Shown one piece after another: positions 38,548 to 49,439 of a stretch of DNA of 64,000 nt. Under the pieces are notes generated by a model. That model had not been told where the DNA came from and did not search any database. It saw nothing but the letters and a program-made list of their open reading frames with translations. This DNA is from Acanthosepion esculentum (lineage: Eukaryota > Mollusca > Cephalopoda > Sepiida > Sepiidae). A program made the translations under genes and the position numbers. Within the stretch, counting starts at the first letter, position 1; the number at the start of each line of letters is the position of its first letter. The DNA lies in NCBI GenBank assembly GCA_964036315.1, contig OZ038500.1, forward strand, positions 63,816,749 through 63,880,748, written 5' to 3'.

Positions 38548-38990
38548 TTCTGTCTTTTCTATAAAATCGTGAAATGAAAAGTTATCCTGAACGGCCACTC
38601 TTCTAGATCCATTCCTATTAACGCATTTCATTAGAGACCTTCCCGAAGGCATGAGCTCTCAACTTGGTATATTACGATGATGACACAACTTCGATGAGGT
38701 TAAATTGGCAGCTGATGTTCAAAACCACATCAAAACCACATTCAGTTTTTTATTAACTGGGGCAAAGGATAGCTTATTAATTTTAACGCCGCCAGAACTA
38801 AAGTGCTCTCTGTTAATCCTCTGAGAGATCCTTCTCTGCCTTTCATCAGCATGGCTGATGCTAACCTCCAGGAAAGTAACTCGTTGCGCCTTCTTGGGCT
38901 AACGTTCTCGGCTGACATGAAGTGGAAAGACTATATTGAATCCATTGCTAGGCCTGCTGCTAAAGAAGTTAGCAGCTGATCTAAAAATGA
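38545..38990 (+). pseudogene. jockey-like LINE fragment, short copy
   Basis: Nucleotide match to 39150-39500: CTCAACTTGGTAT, AAATTGGCAGCTGATGT, ATCAGCATGGCTGATGCTAA, TCGGCTGACATGA. The YADD region reads through an indel, and frames are broken. It precedes, in the same orientation, the longer copy at 39077 with about 90 bp between, so a tandem duplication is possible. Confidence 0.7.
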
Positions 38991-39076
38991 CCTACATTTT
39001 TATTGTTTCATGTAATACAAAGTCTACCCCCCCAAACAAACTAAAACCAAAAAATAATATATACTTATTATCCTGA

Positions 39077-40095
39077 ATGGGCAAATGTGCAGGTATCTCC
39101 CAGGGCTGTATCATTGGTCCTAATTTGTTTTTAATTTTTATTAATTACTTTCCTGATGGTATTGGTTCTCAACTTGGTATCTATGCTAATGACACAACCA
39201 TTTACTCCTGTCTCAATAATAAGTCTGATCAGTACGATAAAGTCAAATTGGCAGCTGATGTCAAAAACGACCTTCAATCTGTTGTTAACCTGAGCAAAGG
39301 ATGGTTTGTTAATTTTAACGCCTCCAAAACTAAAGTGCTCACTATTAATAATCTGAGAGATCCTTTTCTGCTTTCCATCAGCATGGCTGATGCTAACCTC
39401 CAAGAGAGTGACTCGTTACGCCTTTTGGGGCTGACGTTCTCGGCTGACATGATGTGGAAAGACTATATTGAACCCATTGCTGCATCAGCTGCTAGGAAAG
39501 TTGGTTCCCTGTGTCGTGCTAGACAATTTTTCTCTCCAAAATCTATCTTACATATCTATAAGTCTACCATTCGTCCATGCTTAGAATATTGCTACCACAT
39601 ATTTTTCGGAACTCCTGCTGTTTATCGAGAGCTTCTTGATAAAATCCATGCTAGAATTAGCAATATTATTTAACCTGATCTGGCTTCTGTCACTTTCCTA
39701 TCGCCGTAAGGTTGCTCCCCTGTGTCTTTTTTTCTATAAATACATTCATAGTAATTGTTCAGATGAGCTTCTATATGGTCCCTAGACTTTTTGAATTTAA
39801 GCGCAGTATTTGAATGACGACGGAGTCTCATCAATTTACAGATGTGCTAGATGCTAACAGTTTCTTTTCTCGCACTTCTTGCTTGTGGAACTCACTCCGT
39901 TTCCATGTTTCCCAGTCTTTTTTAATCTTCAAAATTTGAAATGCAATGTCAATCGCTATCTATTGCCCTTCCGGTTACTCTTCTTTTGTTCTCACTCCTT
40001 AGTATTGTTATTAATTCTAATGTTTTGACACCTAGTAATCCCTAGTGTCTTAGTGGCTTTATTGTCTTGCTTGGGGCGAACTCGATTATATATAT
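39077..40095 (+). pseudogene. jockey-like LINE reverse transcriptase, longest open copy
   Basis: A 198-codon open frame (39077-39673) covers ISQGCIIGPNLFLIFINYFP, GIYANDTTIYSCLNNKS, KLAADVKNDLQSVVN, NFNASKTKVL, SMADANLQESDSLRLLGLTF, SAARKVGSLCRARQFFSP and STIRPCLEYCYHIFFGTPAV, then stops. The catalytic box reads YAND instead of YADD: the first catalytic Asp is Asn, so the RT is predicted dead even where the frame is open. The 3' end continues, frameshifted, to CTTGGGGCGAACTCG (40067-40081), where (TA)n begins. Confidence 0.82.
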
Positions 40096-40141
40096 GTATA
40101 TATATATACATATATTTTCATTCTTAACAATGTCAGTCTTG

Positions 40142-40275
40142 GGTATAAACTACACCCGGAAGCAAGGGCTCTGATCGGGAGATTGGAGGTTTTGAGGAGC
40201 GTGAAACCACATCTTGATTGTTAATTTTCCCAGGTCCAACTTGACTATGGGCAAATAGTGACCCCCCACCCCAAA
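40142..40275. repeat. dispersed repeat, copy 2 (pair with 11362-11520)
   Basis: Same-strand match to 11362-11520. It follows directly on the LINE 3' end and its TA run. Confidence 0.62.
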
Positions 40276-40279
40276 CACG

Positions 40280-40780
40280 AAAAGCACTATGAAATTATAA
40301 AAATACTTATTTATAGTGAAAATTCCGACAATACATAATTATGTTAAAATTATCAGCAATACCTTATTGTAGTAAAATTATCAACAATACATCAACCAAC
40401 AGGAAAAAAAAACCTCTTTCATGACATTAATCCAGATAATATTCGGGATAATATTCTACAATTTTTAGAACATAATATTCTACAATTTCTTAAAGAAATC
40501 AATCTGTATTCCAAAATAACTCCAACAAAACTAGAACATAAACACATATTTCACTGCCTCCAGTAATTATGTCCACACAAGCATGTATTTGTAACAAAGC
40601 TGAGTAACATATACCATGTATTCAACTGTGAAAGAAGAATAACATATATCTTATTTTTACAGGAATATAAGAATCGTCTGATATCTATCTATCCATCTCT
40701 CACCTTCTCAATTTCTCTCTATCTATGAACATTATTACATAGATATTTTGTAAATCTTAGACTGCTTAAGGTAGAACGAT
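40280..40780. other. no gene recognised
   Basis: AT-rich, with a short TCTATC-like stretch at 40682-40730. Confidence 0.4.
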
Positions 40781-40997
40781 TTTGATCGATCGATCATTTC
40801 TGCTAACGAAAGGTATCTTAACATGAACAATGACAACGTATCATGAAATGGATTATGACCGACAATTATTTAATATATTTTCTGTTTATACGTTATTTTT
40901 ATAGAGACAATTTATTTAAGTAAAAAACACATTTTTTTCGACGATTGTTTGTTTATAAACAGTAATTCGCACTTTGCTAACCAGACGTTTTTATATA

Positions 40998-41097
40998 CAG
41001 TGTAACCCGGATATCAGAGAGTTGTCGGGACCGGAGAAGAAGTCTCTTATATCCGTGTTTCTCTTATATCCTGGTCTCTTATATCCGGGTTACACTG
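40998..41097. mobile_element. 100-bp pogo-like MITE
   Basis: Perfect 17-bp TIRs (CAGTGTAACCCGGATAT and its complement) with TA on each side (40996-40997, 41098-41099). Internally, CTCTTATATCC is repeated, so the element is almost all terminal sequence. Confidence 0.85.
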
Positions 41098-41100
41098 TAG

Positions 41101-41225
41101 TTAAATAGTATAGCGCATCGGCTCATGAGGTTTTCTTTATAGGAATACAGGTTCTATTCCTGTCGCTGAACACATTTTTTTCTCCGACATTTTTAGAACA
41201 TTCTGGTGGGTAAATGTAATTAATA
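41101..41225 (+). repeat. tRNA-derived SINE, family C, copy 1
   Basis: A tRNA-like head (TAGCGCATCGGCTCATGAG as possible A box, AGGTTCTATTCCTGTCGC as B box), followed by TAAATGTAATTAATACT. The inverted copy is at 48285-48425. Confidence 0.6.
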
Positions 41226-41357
41226 CTCTAATTAAAAAACAAACAAACAAACAAAACACAAAAAAAAACTGATCATTTATTTAAATAAATTTTATCTATA
41301 AAATAACGTATGAACAGAAAATATATTAAATAATTGTCGGACTTATTCCATTTCATG

Positions 41358-41391
<34 letters not shown>

Positions 41392-41433
41392 ACAGACACA
41401 CACACACACACACACAAACGTGTGTGTGTGTGT
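41358..41433. repeat. (CA)n then (GT)n microsatellite
   Basis: CA units flip to GT units through AAACGTGTG near 41417. It therefore forms a CA/TG inverted repeat. Confidence 0.93.
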
Positions 41434-41458
41434 ATTTAGGCAGTAATCCTTCTTTCAT

Positions 41459-41853
<395 letters not shown>

Positions 41854-41859
41854 AGGGGG

Positions 41860-42547
41860 GAAAGAGAGATAGATATGTTTCTATGCATGTATTATTGGTA
41901 AATGTGTTTTGTAGGTAATATATCACTTAAAAATATTGGAAAAAGAATCTATAATCTTATCAATACTGAAAGACTTGTCATCAAGCCAGTCACTTTCTAA
42001 TCTTCTCCTTTCAATGTTCTCGCGTCTGACCCCAACCGCTGCAATACTATACTCTATTTAATTAGATTATTACTAGAAAAAAGGTAAACCTGTGACGAAC
42101 TAATTCATTTGATTTCTTGCTTTTGGGGCCCATTCTTTGGATCGCCTTGGAATCTTGTCTTTTACTATATCCTCTTGTTAAAACCTGACCTGCTTTGTTT
42201 ACTCCCGTCTCTCTATCTAACTTTCAGCGCTGACGCGTCTGCCTTAAACTTGCATAGCTTACTTAGCAATACCGATTCATTTTTATTCAATTCTTTTTTT
42301 TTTTTTTGAGGAATTACGACATACGCGAAATTGTAAACATGCAAGTGCATTCATTATCTGAATGCCCGATTGATTTACATCTGACAAGTGTGTCAACGAT
42401 TATAGCAGTTTAACAATGCCTGGAAGTAATTACAAGAGTGTGACGACACATCTTGGCTACACGATGTGCCAATGGCGAGAACACGGTAAACATGACTGAC
42501 AATGTAACTGATTATAGAAAAGTCGGAATTCCCGTCGCAAACACCCC

Positions 42548-42548
<1 letters not shown>
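41860..42548. other. no gene recognised
   Basis: Mixed sequence, no element ends. Confidence 0.4.

Positions 42549-42607
<59 letters not shown>
42549..42607. repeat. (TA)n at foldback boundary
   Basis: TA run abutting the left arm of the foldback. Confidence 0.94.
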
Positions 42608-42610
<3 letters not shown>

Positions 42611-42612
<2 letters not shown>

Positions 42613-42880
42613 TTTAAAAAAAATATGATTCCTTCGCTACATAAGAGTTCACATGTTTCAAAAACAAAAGCCAAAAACTTCAACATAATTGTTAAAATTA
42701 AATTGAAATAAAATATAAAGGTCTGTTTCATCCTCAAGCGAAAATTTAGGAATCCTTGAGGATGAAACAGAGATTTATACTTTAATTCAATCTAATTTTA
42801 ACAATTATGTTGAAATTTGGCTCTTGTTTTTGAAACATGAGAACTCTTATGTAGCGAAGGAATCATATTTAAAAAAAAAT
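42611..42880. repeat. foldback element, 126-128-bp arms, 16-bp spacer
   Basis: 42611-42738 and 42755-42880 are near-perfect reverse complements (for example ATTCCTTCGCTACATAAGAG in the left arm and its complement in the right). The apex reads CATCCTCAAG, CGAAAATTTAGGAATC, CTTGAGGATG, with GAAAC beginning three bases after the end of the apex stem. The left arm abuts (TA)n. A transcript would be a near-perfect hairpin. Confidence 0.9.
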
Positions 42881-42991
42881 AATTGCAATTTAAGCTCTAC
42901 TTTTGTATGCAGCACTGTTTCTTAAAAATAAAAATAGTAAAAAACTCTGGATTATTTACCTAACGTGTTCTTTCCTATTTTTCTATATATT

Positions 42992-43068
<77 letters not shown>
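42992..43068. repeat. (CG/CA)n-(TA)n microsatellite
   Basis: GCGC then CA units then TA. Confidence 0.94.
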
Positions 43069-43069
<1 letters not shown>

Positions 43070-43072
43070 TTG

Positions 43073-43215
43073 ATAGGTTCGTTATTCGTCCGGTTCACAC
43101 TCCTCCTCGGTATTGTCTTTTGAACAGAAATAGTCATTTATCCCGTGTTTCCTGTTTAGGATTGGGTTTCTGGTTCCTTCTAAATTCCACTTCGACTTTA
43201 TACGTCTAACGTCTC
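43073..43215 (-). repeat. dispersed repeat, inverted pair with 47732-47882
   Basis: GGTTCGTTATTCGTCCGGTT, TTTTGAACAG, TTTATCCCGTGTTTCCTGTT and TTAGGATTGGG are the complement of 47732-47882. Part of it recurs at 47933-47985. Confidence 0.65.
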
Positions 43216-43535
43216 TGCCTCAACTTTGAAATTTTATTTCCTATTTATTTACTTTTGTTCCCCCTCCATATGACTAGACATCTGCGCCTAGACTCTGAAA
43301 TTTGATTGAAAGTGTGTTGTAGAGTGGAAAATTATTTCATCACCCACAAAGCCGCGTAGAGGTTTTGAATTTAATCAAGACAGACAAGTGAAGCCAGGTC
43401 AGCTCGAGGCCAGATACGGTAGCAATACTCCTTTTTAGGTGTGACTCTTGTAAAGATCGATTATAGCAGGGGAAATCAAATTCTTACTGTCGCACTACAA
43501 TGATATTACCTTTTTCCCATTACGATTATCAAGAG

Positions 43536-43537
<2 letters not shown>

Positions 43538-43578
<41 letters not shown>
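43538..43578. repeat. (TA)n microsatellite
   Basis: Pure TA run. Confidence 0.93.
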
Positions 43579-43581
<3 letters not shown>

Positions 43582-43708
43582 TTCCCTTTGAGGTCTGGGA
43601 TGAGATGGACGTTCAAGGCAAAGGGGCCACCTTGAGAGACCACTCATCTATCATGATACATGAAAGTCCAGCGTCTTTTCGGTGTTGTTGAAACGTTACT
43701 AGTTTGGT

Positions 43709-44130
43709 TTTGGATGTACAGGAATCCCTCGATTAATGCTTATTACTCGATTAGTGAGGTAAAGTTTTTTTTATTTTATAGTTACCGATTAATTAAAAAA
43801 AAAATTTTTAATTTCAAAATTGAAAATGGGTAACTATTTTGTTTGTCAATTATTACGTTATCTAAGTAATTACAGTAGTGTTAAAACTGGGCGGTTATAA
43901 ATAGATCAATTTTATAATATAAAAATACATTTGAATATTTGTCTCTATTAGCCTTTTTTGAATATATAGATGTTTTTTCATGTTTATTCTGAAGTTCGTA
44001 AACATAAATCTTTCATTTTTTGTTTTAAAAAATGGACGATTTAATTAGCTACAGAAATTTACATTTATTAAGAAATATCGAAATACAATAGATCTTACTA
44101 CAAATAATGCATGACGGACCTGCATATATA
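43709..44130. mobile_element. possible pogo/Tigger-like remnant
   Basis: TACAGGAATCCCTCGATTAA at the left and, inverted, GACGGACCTGCATA at the right both resemble a CAGG-start terminus, but only about half the bases match. Interior is AT-rich and non-coding. Confidence 0.25.
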
Positions 44131-44269
44131 AATAGTCGAGTAAAAACACAACACACATATTTAGAAGATTGCGGTGAAGCCAGAACAGACTATCGCCATG
44201 GCCTTAGTATCTACTTTTAGATACAGACCATCGCCATGGCATTAGTGTCCATTTTTAGATTTACAAACG

Positions 44270-44372
44270 CTCTATCCCTGATATTGAGCACTTCTAACCA
44301 TAAATATATCATACTTCAAAACTATATTTTTATTATGTATCTCTATATATTTGTGTGTGTGTGTGTGCGTGA

Positions 44373-44408
<36 letters not shown>

Positions 44409-44460
44409 AGAGAGAGAGAGAGAGAGACAGAGAGAGAAAGGGTGGGGAAAAGAAAAAGAG
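44270..44460. repeat. dispersed block and (GT)n-(GA)n microsatellite
   Basis: CTCTATCCCTGATATTGAGC to ACTATATTTTTATTATG (44270-44337) matches 2515-2580, then GT and GA units follow. Confidence 0.8.
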
Positions 44461-44464
44461 AGAC

Positions 44465-45185
44465 GTCTCACAATTTATCAATGTTTATCCCCGTAATTTT
44501 AATGCCAAATAGTGAATCATGAGACACAGATTTGAATGCTTTACCAACGTTTGCCATTGGTTTAAAGAGTCGAATGCACGTTAAATTGGATTGACCAATA
44601 AAAATCAAACAGTACGAAAGTAAAAATACCAGAATTTCTTTCTTCTCTTTCTTCATATCTAATTCTGTGACGAAGCTTTCAGAAAACTGAAACATGTTAG
44701 AATAATAACATTTGTTGTTTATTTTGTCATTCTGTCGAATACCCATCTATATTTAATCTCCCATTCATATATAAGTAACGTAACAGATTGAGATCTGGCG
44801 CGGCTTAGCTGCCTTTGATTAAGGTGCAAGGAGTCTCTCTGAGCTTTGGATAGCAATTCTTTTAGTGTTGGTTTAAGGATAAAAACACTTCAAATGGGAA
44901 GGAAAATTCATGACAGCTTAACCCGGTCAGTATATTGCATGTGTCTGCCGAGAGGCGTGTACTGGCTGATATTGACTGTGATCCGGAGATGAGGTTAAAC
45001 TCCGCGATAATAACACATGAGGACTGTCGTTCGGAGTTTCCGTGGCAAGTTTTTTGCACCGTTATTTTTTTTTATCGACAGACCCAAAAAGTGTGGATGG
45101 TCCAACACAAGCCTTCACCACTTGAAACAAATCATTGTATTCGTTTTCTGACAACTACATCTAATGAGTTCCACACATATCCGGT
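44465..45185. other. no gene recognised
   Basis: Mixed sequence leading into LINE remnants. Confidence 0.35.
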
Positions 45186-45189
45186 TACT

Positions 45190-45503
45190 GCGAAAAACTT
45201 TACGAAACAACATCAACTTCATCTTGGCACTTGGAATGTATGAACTCTCCAAGACAACAACTCAGCACCAGAAAGAAAAACAGCTCTTGTCGCATTGGAG
45301 CTAAAGAAGTACAATATTGATATGGCTGCACTGAGAAGTAACCATCAGTCGACTACATGAAACGAGAAAGCAAAATAAGACATCTAACAGTGTTCGTTCT
45401 GCACTTGGATACAATACTTTCCCCTGTACTGTTTGTGGTCTTTTGTGTATTTCTCGAGCCGGTCTCAAAAGCCATGCCCGTCATAGGCATGCAGTTATGT
45501 ATA
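45190..45503 (+). pseudogene. LINE endonuclease start joined to a C-terminal zinc finger, internally deleted
   Basis: TKQHQLHLGTWNV followed by a stop (CGA to TGA type) and TLQDNNSAPERKTALVALEL, KKYNIDMAALRS is the opening of an APE-type endonuclease of RTE-like LINEs, in which GTWNV starts the first catalytic strand. About 55 bases later FPCTVCGLLCISRAGLKSHA with RHRH is a C2H2 finger (C-X2-C-X12-H) such as closes some LINE ORFs. The RT core is missing. The mariner at 45504 begins right after the finger. Confidence 0.6.
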
Positions 45504-46786
45504 TTAGGTCATCCCATAAGTTCTGTCCGAATTTTAACTTTTTGTTAAGATGAACGAAATTTAAAGAGTATTTTATAATGTCTAATGGAGCTGAACATTA
45601 TTTTTAGATGCATTTAAACTGATCAAATTTTATTTCAGAGAACAATAAAATTAAATTTTGTTTGATTAAAACCCTGCTAACATGGAAGTACCCAAGAATC
45701 ATTTGAGGCACATAATGCTTTATGAGTTCAAGAAAGGAAACTCAGCAGCCGAAGCACCTAGAAACATTCACTCAGTTTATGGAGAGGAATGTGTAAATGA
45801 AAGAACTTGCAGAGGATGGTTTGCAAAATTCAGAGGTGGAGATTTCATCCTTGAAGATGAAGATCGAACCGGACGTCCAGTTGAGTTTGATGAAAAGCTT
45901 CTTGAAGCAGCCCTTGAAGAAAATCCTGCTTTATCAGTTGAGGAATTGGCAGTGGTTCTCAGTTCAACCCATACAACTGTTCATCGTCATCTTCAACAAC
46001 TTGGAAAAGTTCCTAAACTTGGAAAATGGGTGCCTCATGAATTGTCTGAAAACAACCTCAAATCCCGAGTTAACATCTGCTCTTCTCTCCATTCTCGCCA
46101 ACTTGTTTCACCTTTTTTGGATAGACTTGTGACTGGCGAAGAAAAATGGATCTTTTATCGAAATGTTAACCGTCGTAGACAGTGGCTTGGTACAGGAGAA
46201 GGACCCCAGCCACAGCCGAGAAGGGAACTTCATGGGCAAAAGGTTCTTCTTTCAATCTGGAGGGATTGCCAAGGAATAATCCACTTTGAATTCTTACCAC
46301 CTAATGCAACAATTAATGCTCAAATATACTATCAGCAATCAGAGCGTTTGAACCAAGCTTTGAGGAAAAAAAGACCTGCTCTAGTGAATCGAAAACGGGT
46401 GATGTTTCATCAGGACAATGCGCGACCACACAAAGCAAGAATCACGTCACAAAAGATCGAAGAACTTGATTGGGAGAAAATTCCTCATCCACCTTATTCT
46501 CCCGACCTTGCTACTTCAGACTACCATTTGTTTCGTAGCTTACAGAATCATTTGGAAGAAACGGCTTTTGTAACACAGGAAGAGGTTAAAACTGACATTT
46601 GTGAGTTCTTCGAATCAAAGCCAAACGAATTTTACAGTAATGGAATTAGTAAGCTTGTTAATAGATGGAAGGAAGTCATAGATAATCAGGGAAAATACAT
46701 TGTTGATTGAATCTGTAATTAAATCTAACATTTGGTCACTTGTTTTATTTATTCAAAATTCGGACAGAACTTATGGGATGACCTGA
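45504..46786 (+). mobile_element. complete mariner element, 1283 bp
   Basis: Bounded by TA at 45502-45503 and 46787-46788. TIRs begin TYAGGTCATCCCATAAGTTC at both ends and extend about 32 bp, with one or two differences. A single transposase gene (45682-46710) fills the interior, and length is that of an autonomous mariner. It sits in a LINE remnant. The TIRs and duplication are clean, which argues for a fairly recent insertion. The inverted sister copy at 60400 has decayed. Confidence 0.95.
45682..46710 (+). CDS. mariner transposase (DD34D), full-length frame, first catalytic Asp replaced by Glu
   Basis: 342 residues with no interruption. Residues 1-55 look like the first helix-turn-helix (RHIMLYEFKKGNSAAEAPRN and ERTCRGWFAKF) and about 60-110 the second. 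KWVPHELSENN at 115-125 is the mariner WVPHEL linker that holds the dimer. The second Asp is D245 (HQDNARPH) and the third is D280 (YSPDLATSD), 34 residues apart. At the first site the family has VTGDEKW, but this copy has VTGEEKW, placing Glu at 153. Mariner catalysis normally needs Asp there, so this intact frame is probably inactive or impaired. It would otherwise cut at the TIRs and reinsert at TA. Confidence 0.93.
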   Translation: MEVPKNHLRHIMLYEFKKGNSAAEAPRNIHSVYGEECVNERTCRGWFAKFRGGDFILEDEDRTGRPVEFDEKLLEAALEENPALSVEELAVVLSSTHTTVHRHLQQLGKVPKLGKWVPHELSENNLKSRVNICSSLHSRQLVSPFLDRLVTGEEKWIFYRNVNRRRQWLGTGEGPQPQPRRELHGQKVLLSIWRDCQGIIHFEFLPPNATINAQIYYQQSERLNQALRKKRPALVNRKRVMFHQDNARPHKARITSQKIEELDWEKIPHPPYSPDLATSDYHLFRSLQNHLEETAFVTQEEVKTDICEFFESKPNEFYSNGISKLVNRWKEVIDNQGKYIVD

Positions 46787-46789
46787 TAT

Positions 46790-47730
46790 ATACATTAGAA
46801 TATTTACATTTATATATAAATATATATTCTAAGTCTTTGTATGCCACGTGATCTTAGATCTTCAAATGCTGTAACCCTTGGACATTTTCCATCAGTGCTA
46901 TCCATCTAGCCTCTGGAAATCGATCTAAATTGTTTTTAATGGCACTAGTTTTGAATAACTAAGTTACTAGAATTATATTGAAAAGAAATCTTAAGTCTAA
47001 ATTTTAACGTTGACGATTTACCACTAAACAGAACGAAGATGTCGAGACGGTCTTGCCGTGTTAAACAGGATGACATTTTTCTCTTAGCCGTGGAGGCGAA
47101 TGTCTATAAGTAAAGGATAAGGATGAAACTATTTTATGTTTGCGTCAAACATTCCAGACATTTGCTACCCCATGCGGTATTAAAGAATACTAAAACGGCA
47201 CTGACAATTTTTAATCAATAATTCTTGAAGTCAAGGAATATTTCCTATGTAGAAAACCATGGCATATTAATCGGTCGCCGGTGATAGAAGATATGCAAAT
47301 TAACCGACCGCAAATATATTCTGAGGTACCAATAATCAGGTGACGTGTTAGTGATATTCGTCTCTCCATGCAAGGAAGAGAAAAAGAAAAATTTCATTGT
47401 CATATAAATTGTTGGGAAGGAAAAGAATTAACGAAGAAATTGGAACAAGAGGTAGCTGACAAATATTGCAACACTGTTAAAACTTTTTGTAATCACTTAT
47501 CTTCAAGTAAGGTGATAAGACCACTGATAAGGGGGCGGTTACTGGAAGTGAAAGAGAAAGAAAAGACTTTAAGAGGATCCGGAAAATTAATCATAAACAT
47601 GAAATAAAGTGATGACCCTCTATTGCTCGAAAGACCAGGTAGGAGTTTAAAACCCGGCGATAGGCAAAGCTATTTACTATTGTGGGAGAAAAAGTAATTA
47701 AATAATAAATAAAATATCAGCGTGTAGGCA
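46790..47730. other. no gene recognised
   Basis: Mixed sequence; the 79-codon frame at 47368-47607 is charged and Lys-rich but has no domain. Confidence 0.35.
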
Positions 47731-47731
47731 G

Positions 47732-47990
47732 AAACTTTAGAAGTATAAAGTTGAATGTAGAATTTACAAGGGAACCGGAATCCTAACCCTAAACAGAAAA
47801 CAAGGGATAAATCTCAGCTCCTGTTCAAAAGACCCGGAGGCCGTGAACCGGACCATATGTGAACCTATCTACTCTAATTGGAGAAAAGAATAAAAAAAAA
47901 ATAAATAAATATTCAAATTTTCAGAGATTAGTCAAAGACCTTAGAAGTATAGAGTTGAAGTAGAATTTACAAGAAAGCGAAAATCTAATT
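47732..47990 (+). repeat. dispersed repeat with internal partial duplication
   Basis: The first 150 bp are the complement of 43073-43215. AAACTTTAGAAGTATAAAGT (47731) is repeated as AGACCTTAGAAGTATAGAGT (47936). Confidence 0.65.
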
Positions 47991-47999
47991 GAATTTGCA

Positions 48000-48284
48000 A
48001 TAAAATTGTATTCCCAGTTAATGAACTCAACAAATAAATATACATGAAAAAAAGATTCTTGCATATTAAAGCCTGTAGACGAAAATAAATGTAATGTTTA
48101 AAATAAACGGAGCGTCTACTCAAATATGGGTATCCACTAAAAAGAATATTCAAATTGATAAGATCTATCGGAGTAATAAAATTTAAAAAATCGTTACTTC
48201 TTTAAATATATTTTTGTATTTAAACGTTATTTTATAGATATAATTTATTTAAGTATATGCTCTGTATTTTTTTTTAATTAAACA
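48000..48284. other. no gene recognised
   Basis: AT-rich; CGTTATTTTATAGATATAAT (48227) resembles the arms of the 40838/41270 block. Confidence 0.35.
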
Positions 48285-48425
48285 GTATTAATTACATTTA
48301 CCGGCCTAAATTTTCCAGGAATTTCGTAGAAATTATGTGCTCACCGACAGGAATCGAACCTGAAATCCTAATGGCAACCGTCATTTGATTTGACATACTG
48401 TTTACCATTGAACCACAGAGAAGCG
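48285..48425 (-). repeat. tRNA-derived SINE, family C, copy 2
   Basis: Minus strand: TCTGTGGTTCAATGGTAAAC (A-box region), then CAGGTTCGATTCCTGTCGGT (B box, perfect GGTTCGATTCC). The tRNA-like region can be followed for about 80 bases. The same head is at 41101 on the plus strand. Confidence 0.72.
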
Positions 48426-48592
48426 CCTGATTAGCAAAGTCCGAATTACTGTTCATATCGATCGATCATTTCTGCTCACGGATCCTATCTTAGGGTAAAC
48501 AATGGCAACATATTATTAAGATTAATTAACTACAACAATTAATTAATATATTTTATGCTTATACCTTTTCTTTTGTCTTGAACATTCTGGTT

Positions 48593-48766
48593 CCGTCTAC
48601 CCAATTTCACTCACAAGGTATTGGTTTTCAGGCACATTCCAAAAGTACCGCACTCTGGGATCAACCTCTCCAGTCCAATAACATCAGAAAGTCTCCTATC
48701 GACTATGGTGAGATTCGAACCCGGGTCTCATTGTCAGAATGCGAACGTTCTAACCACTCACTCGAT
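48593..48766 (-). repeat. tRNA-derived SINE, family A, truncated copy
   Basis: Minus-strand head with B box (GGGTTCGAATC) and about 100 bp of body, as in 1300-1494. The head runs directly into (GATC)n then (TATC)n. Confidence 0.72.
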
Positions 48767-48780
48767 CGATCGATCGATCG

Positions 48781-48812
<32 letters not shown>

Positions 48813-48856
48813 CTCTCTATATATATACTCAATGTGTATATGTGTATATTTTGCAC

Positions 48857-48941
<85 letters not shown>
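48767..48941. repeat. (GATC)n-(TATC)n and (TA)n microsatellites
   Basis: GATC and TATC units at 48765-48815, TA units at 48863-48941. Confidence 0.95.
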
Positions 48942-48944
<3 letters not shown>

Positions 48945-49051
48945 ATTGTATGGATATTACTTTGTGATCCTGGGTTTCACGTTTATACGATCATGAGACA
49001 TACCATACAACTGAATATATTAGCTCTATCACTGATATTGAGCATTGTCCA

Positions 49052-49339
49052 TGTTGAGTCTTGACTCATTGTTGAATCTCGACTAATGCAGGGAATAATA
49101 ATGCAACACAAAATGTACTTAGAACAAGAATGTATTATAACAAGAAAGTGTACACAATATTTACATGTAGTATTTCTGTATATTTCTGGGAAGACCGTTC
49201 CTGGGGAATGTGTTGACTAAGTCGCAGTCGGGCAGAGTCTCTAGCTGGATCTCTGTATTCGCCTCCTGTCCTCCGGTACCAACCATTATTTATATAGTCG
49301 GTAGTCACCTATGCAGATTAGGTGGATCCTACCACAACA
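49052..49339. mobile_element. solo LTR, 288 bp
   Basis: Begins TGTTGAGTC and ends ACAACA, the TG...CA termini of a retroviral-type LTR. Flanked by GTCCA and GTTCA, a 5-bp duplication with one mismatch. About 90% like the copy at 52968 by eye. No internal gag-pol region lies beside it, so it is a solo LTR left by recombination. The strand cannot be fixed from the LTR alone. Confidence 0.75.
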
Positions 49340-49357
49340 GTTCACTAATTACTGCGC

Positions 49358-49360
<3 letters not shown>

Positions 49361-49425
<65 letters not shown>
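49361..49425. repeat. (TA)n microsatellite
   Basis: Pure TA run just after the LTR. Confidence 0.94.
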
Positions 49426-49428
<3 letters not shown>

Positions 49429-49439
49429 CACATGTGTCC

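Larger units (their letters stand above)
40781..41358. repeat. inverted-repeat-bounded block with nested MITE and SINE
   Basis: CATGAAATGGATTATGACCG through TTATTTAAGTAAA (40838-40925) is the near reverse complement of 41270-41358. Between the arms lie a pogo-like MITE (40998) and a SINE head (41101). The left part (40781-40900) also recurs on the same strand at 48455-48560. Confidence 0.7.

Noticed and set aside
43709..44130. Confident pogo element
   Set aside because: The two ends match at only about half of the positions; retained only as a low-confidence feature.
48340..48425. A genuine tRNA gene
   Set aside because: A and B boxes are recognisable, but a cloverleaf with a matched acceptor stem does not form, and the SINE-type tail follows.
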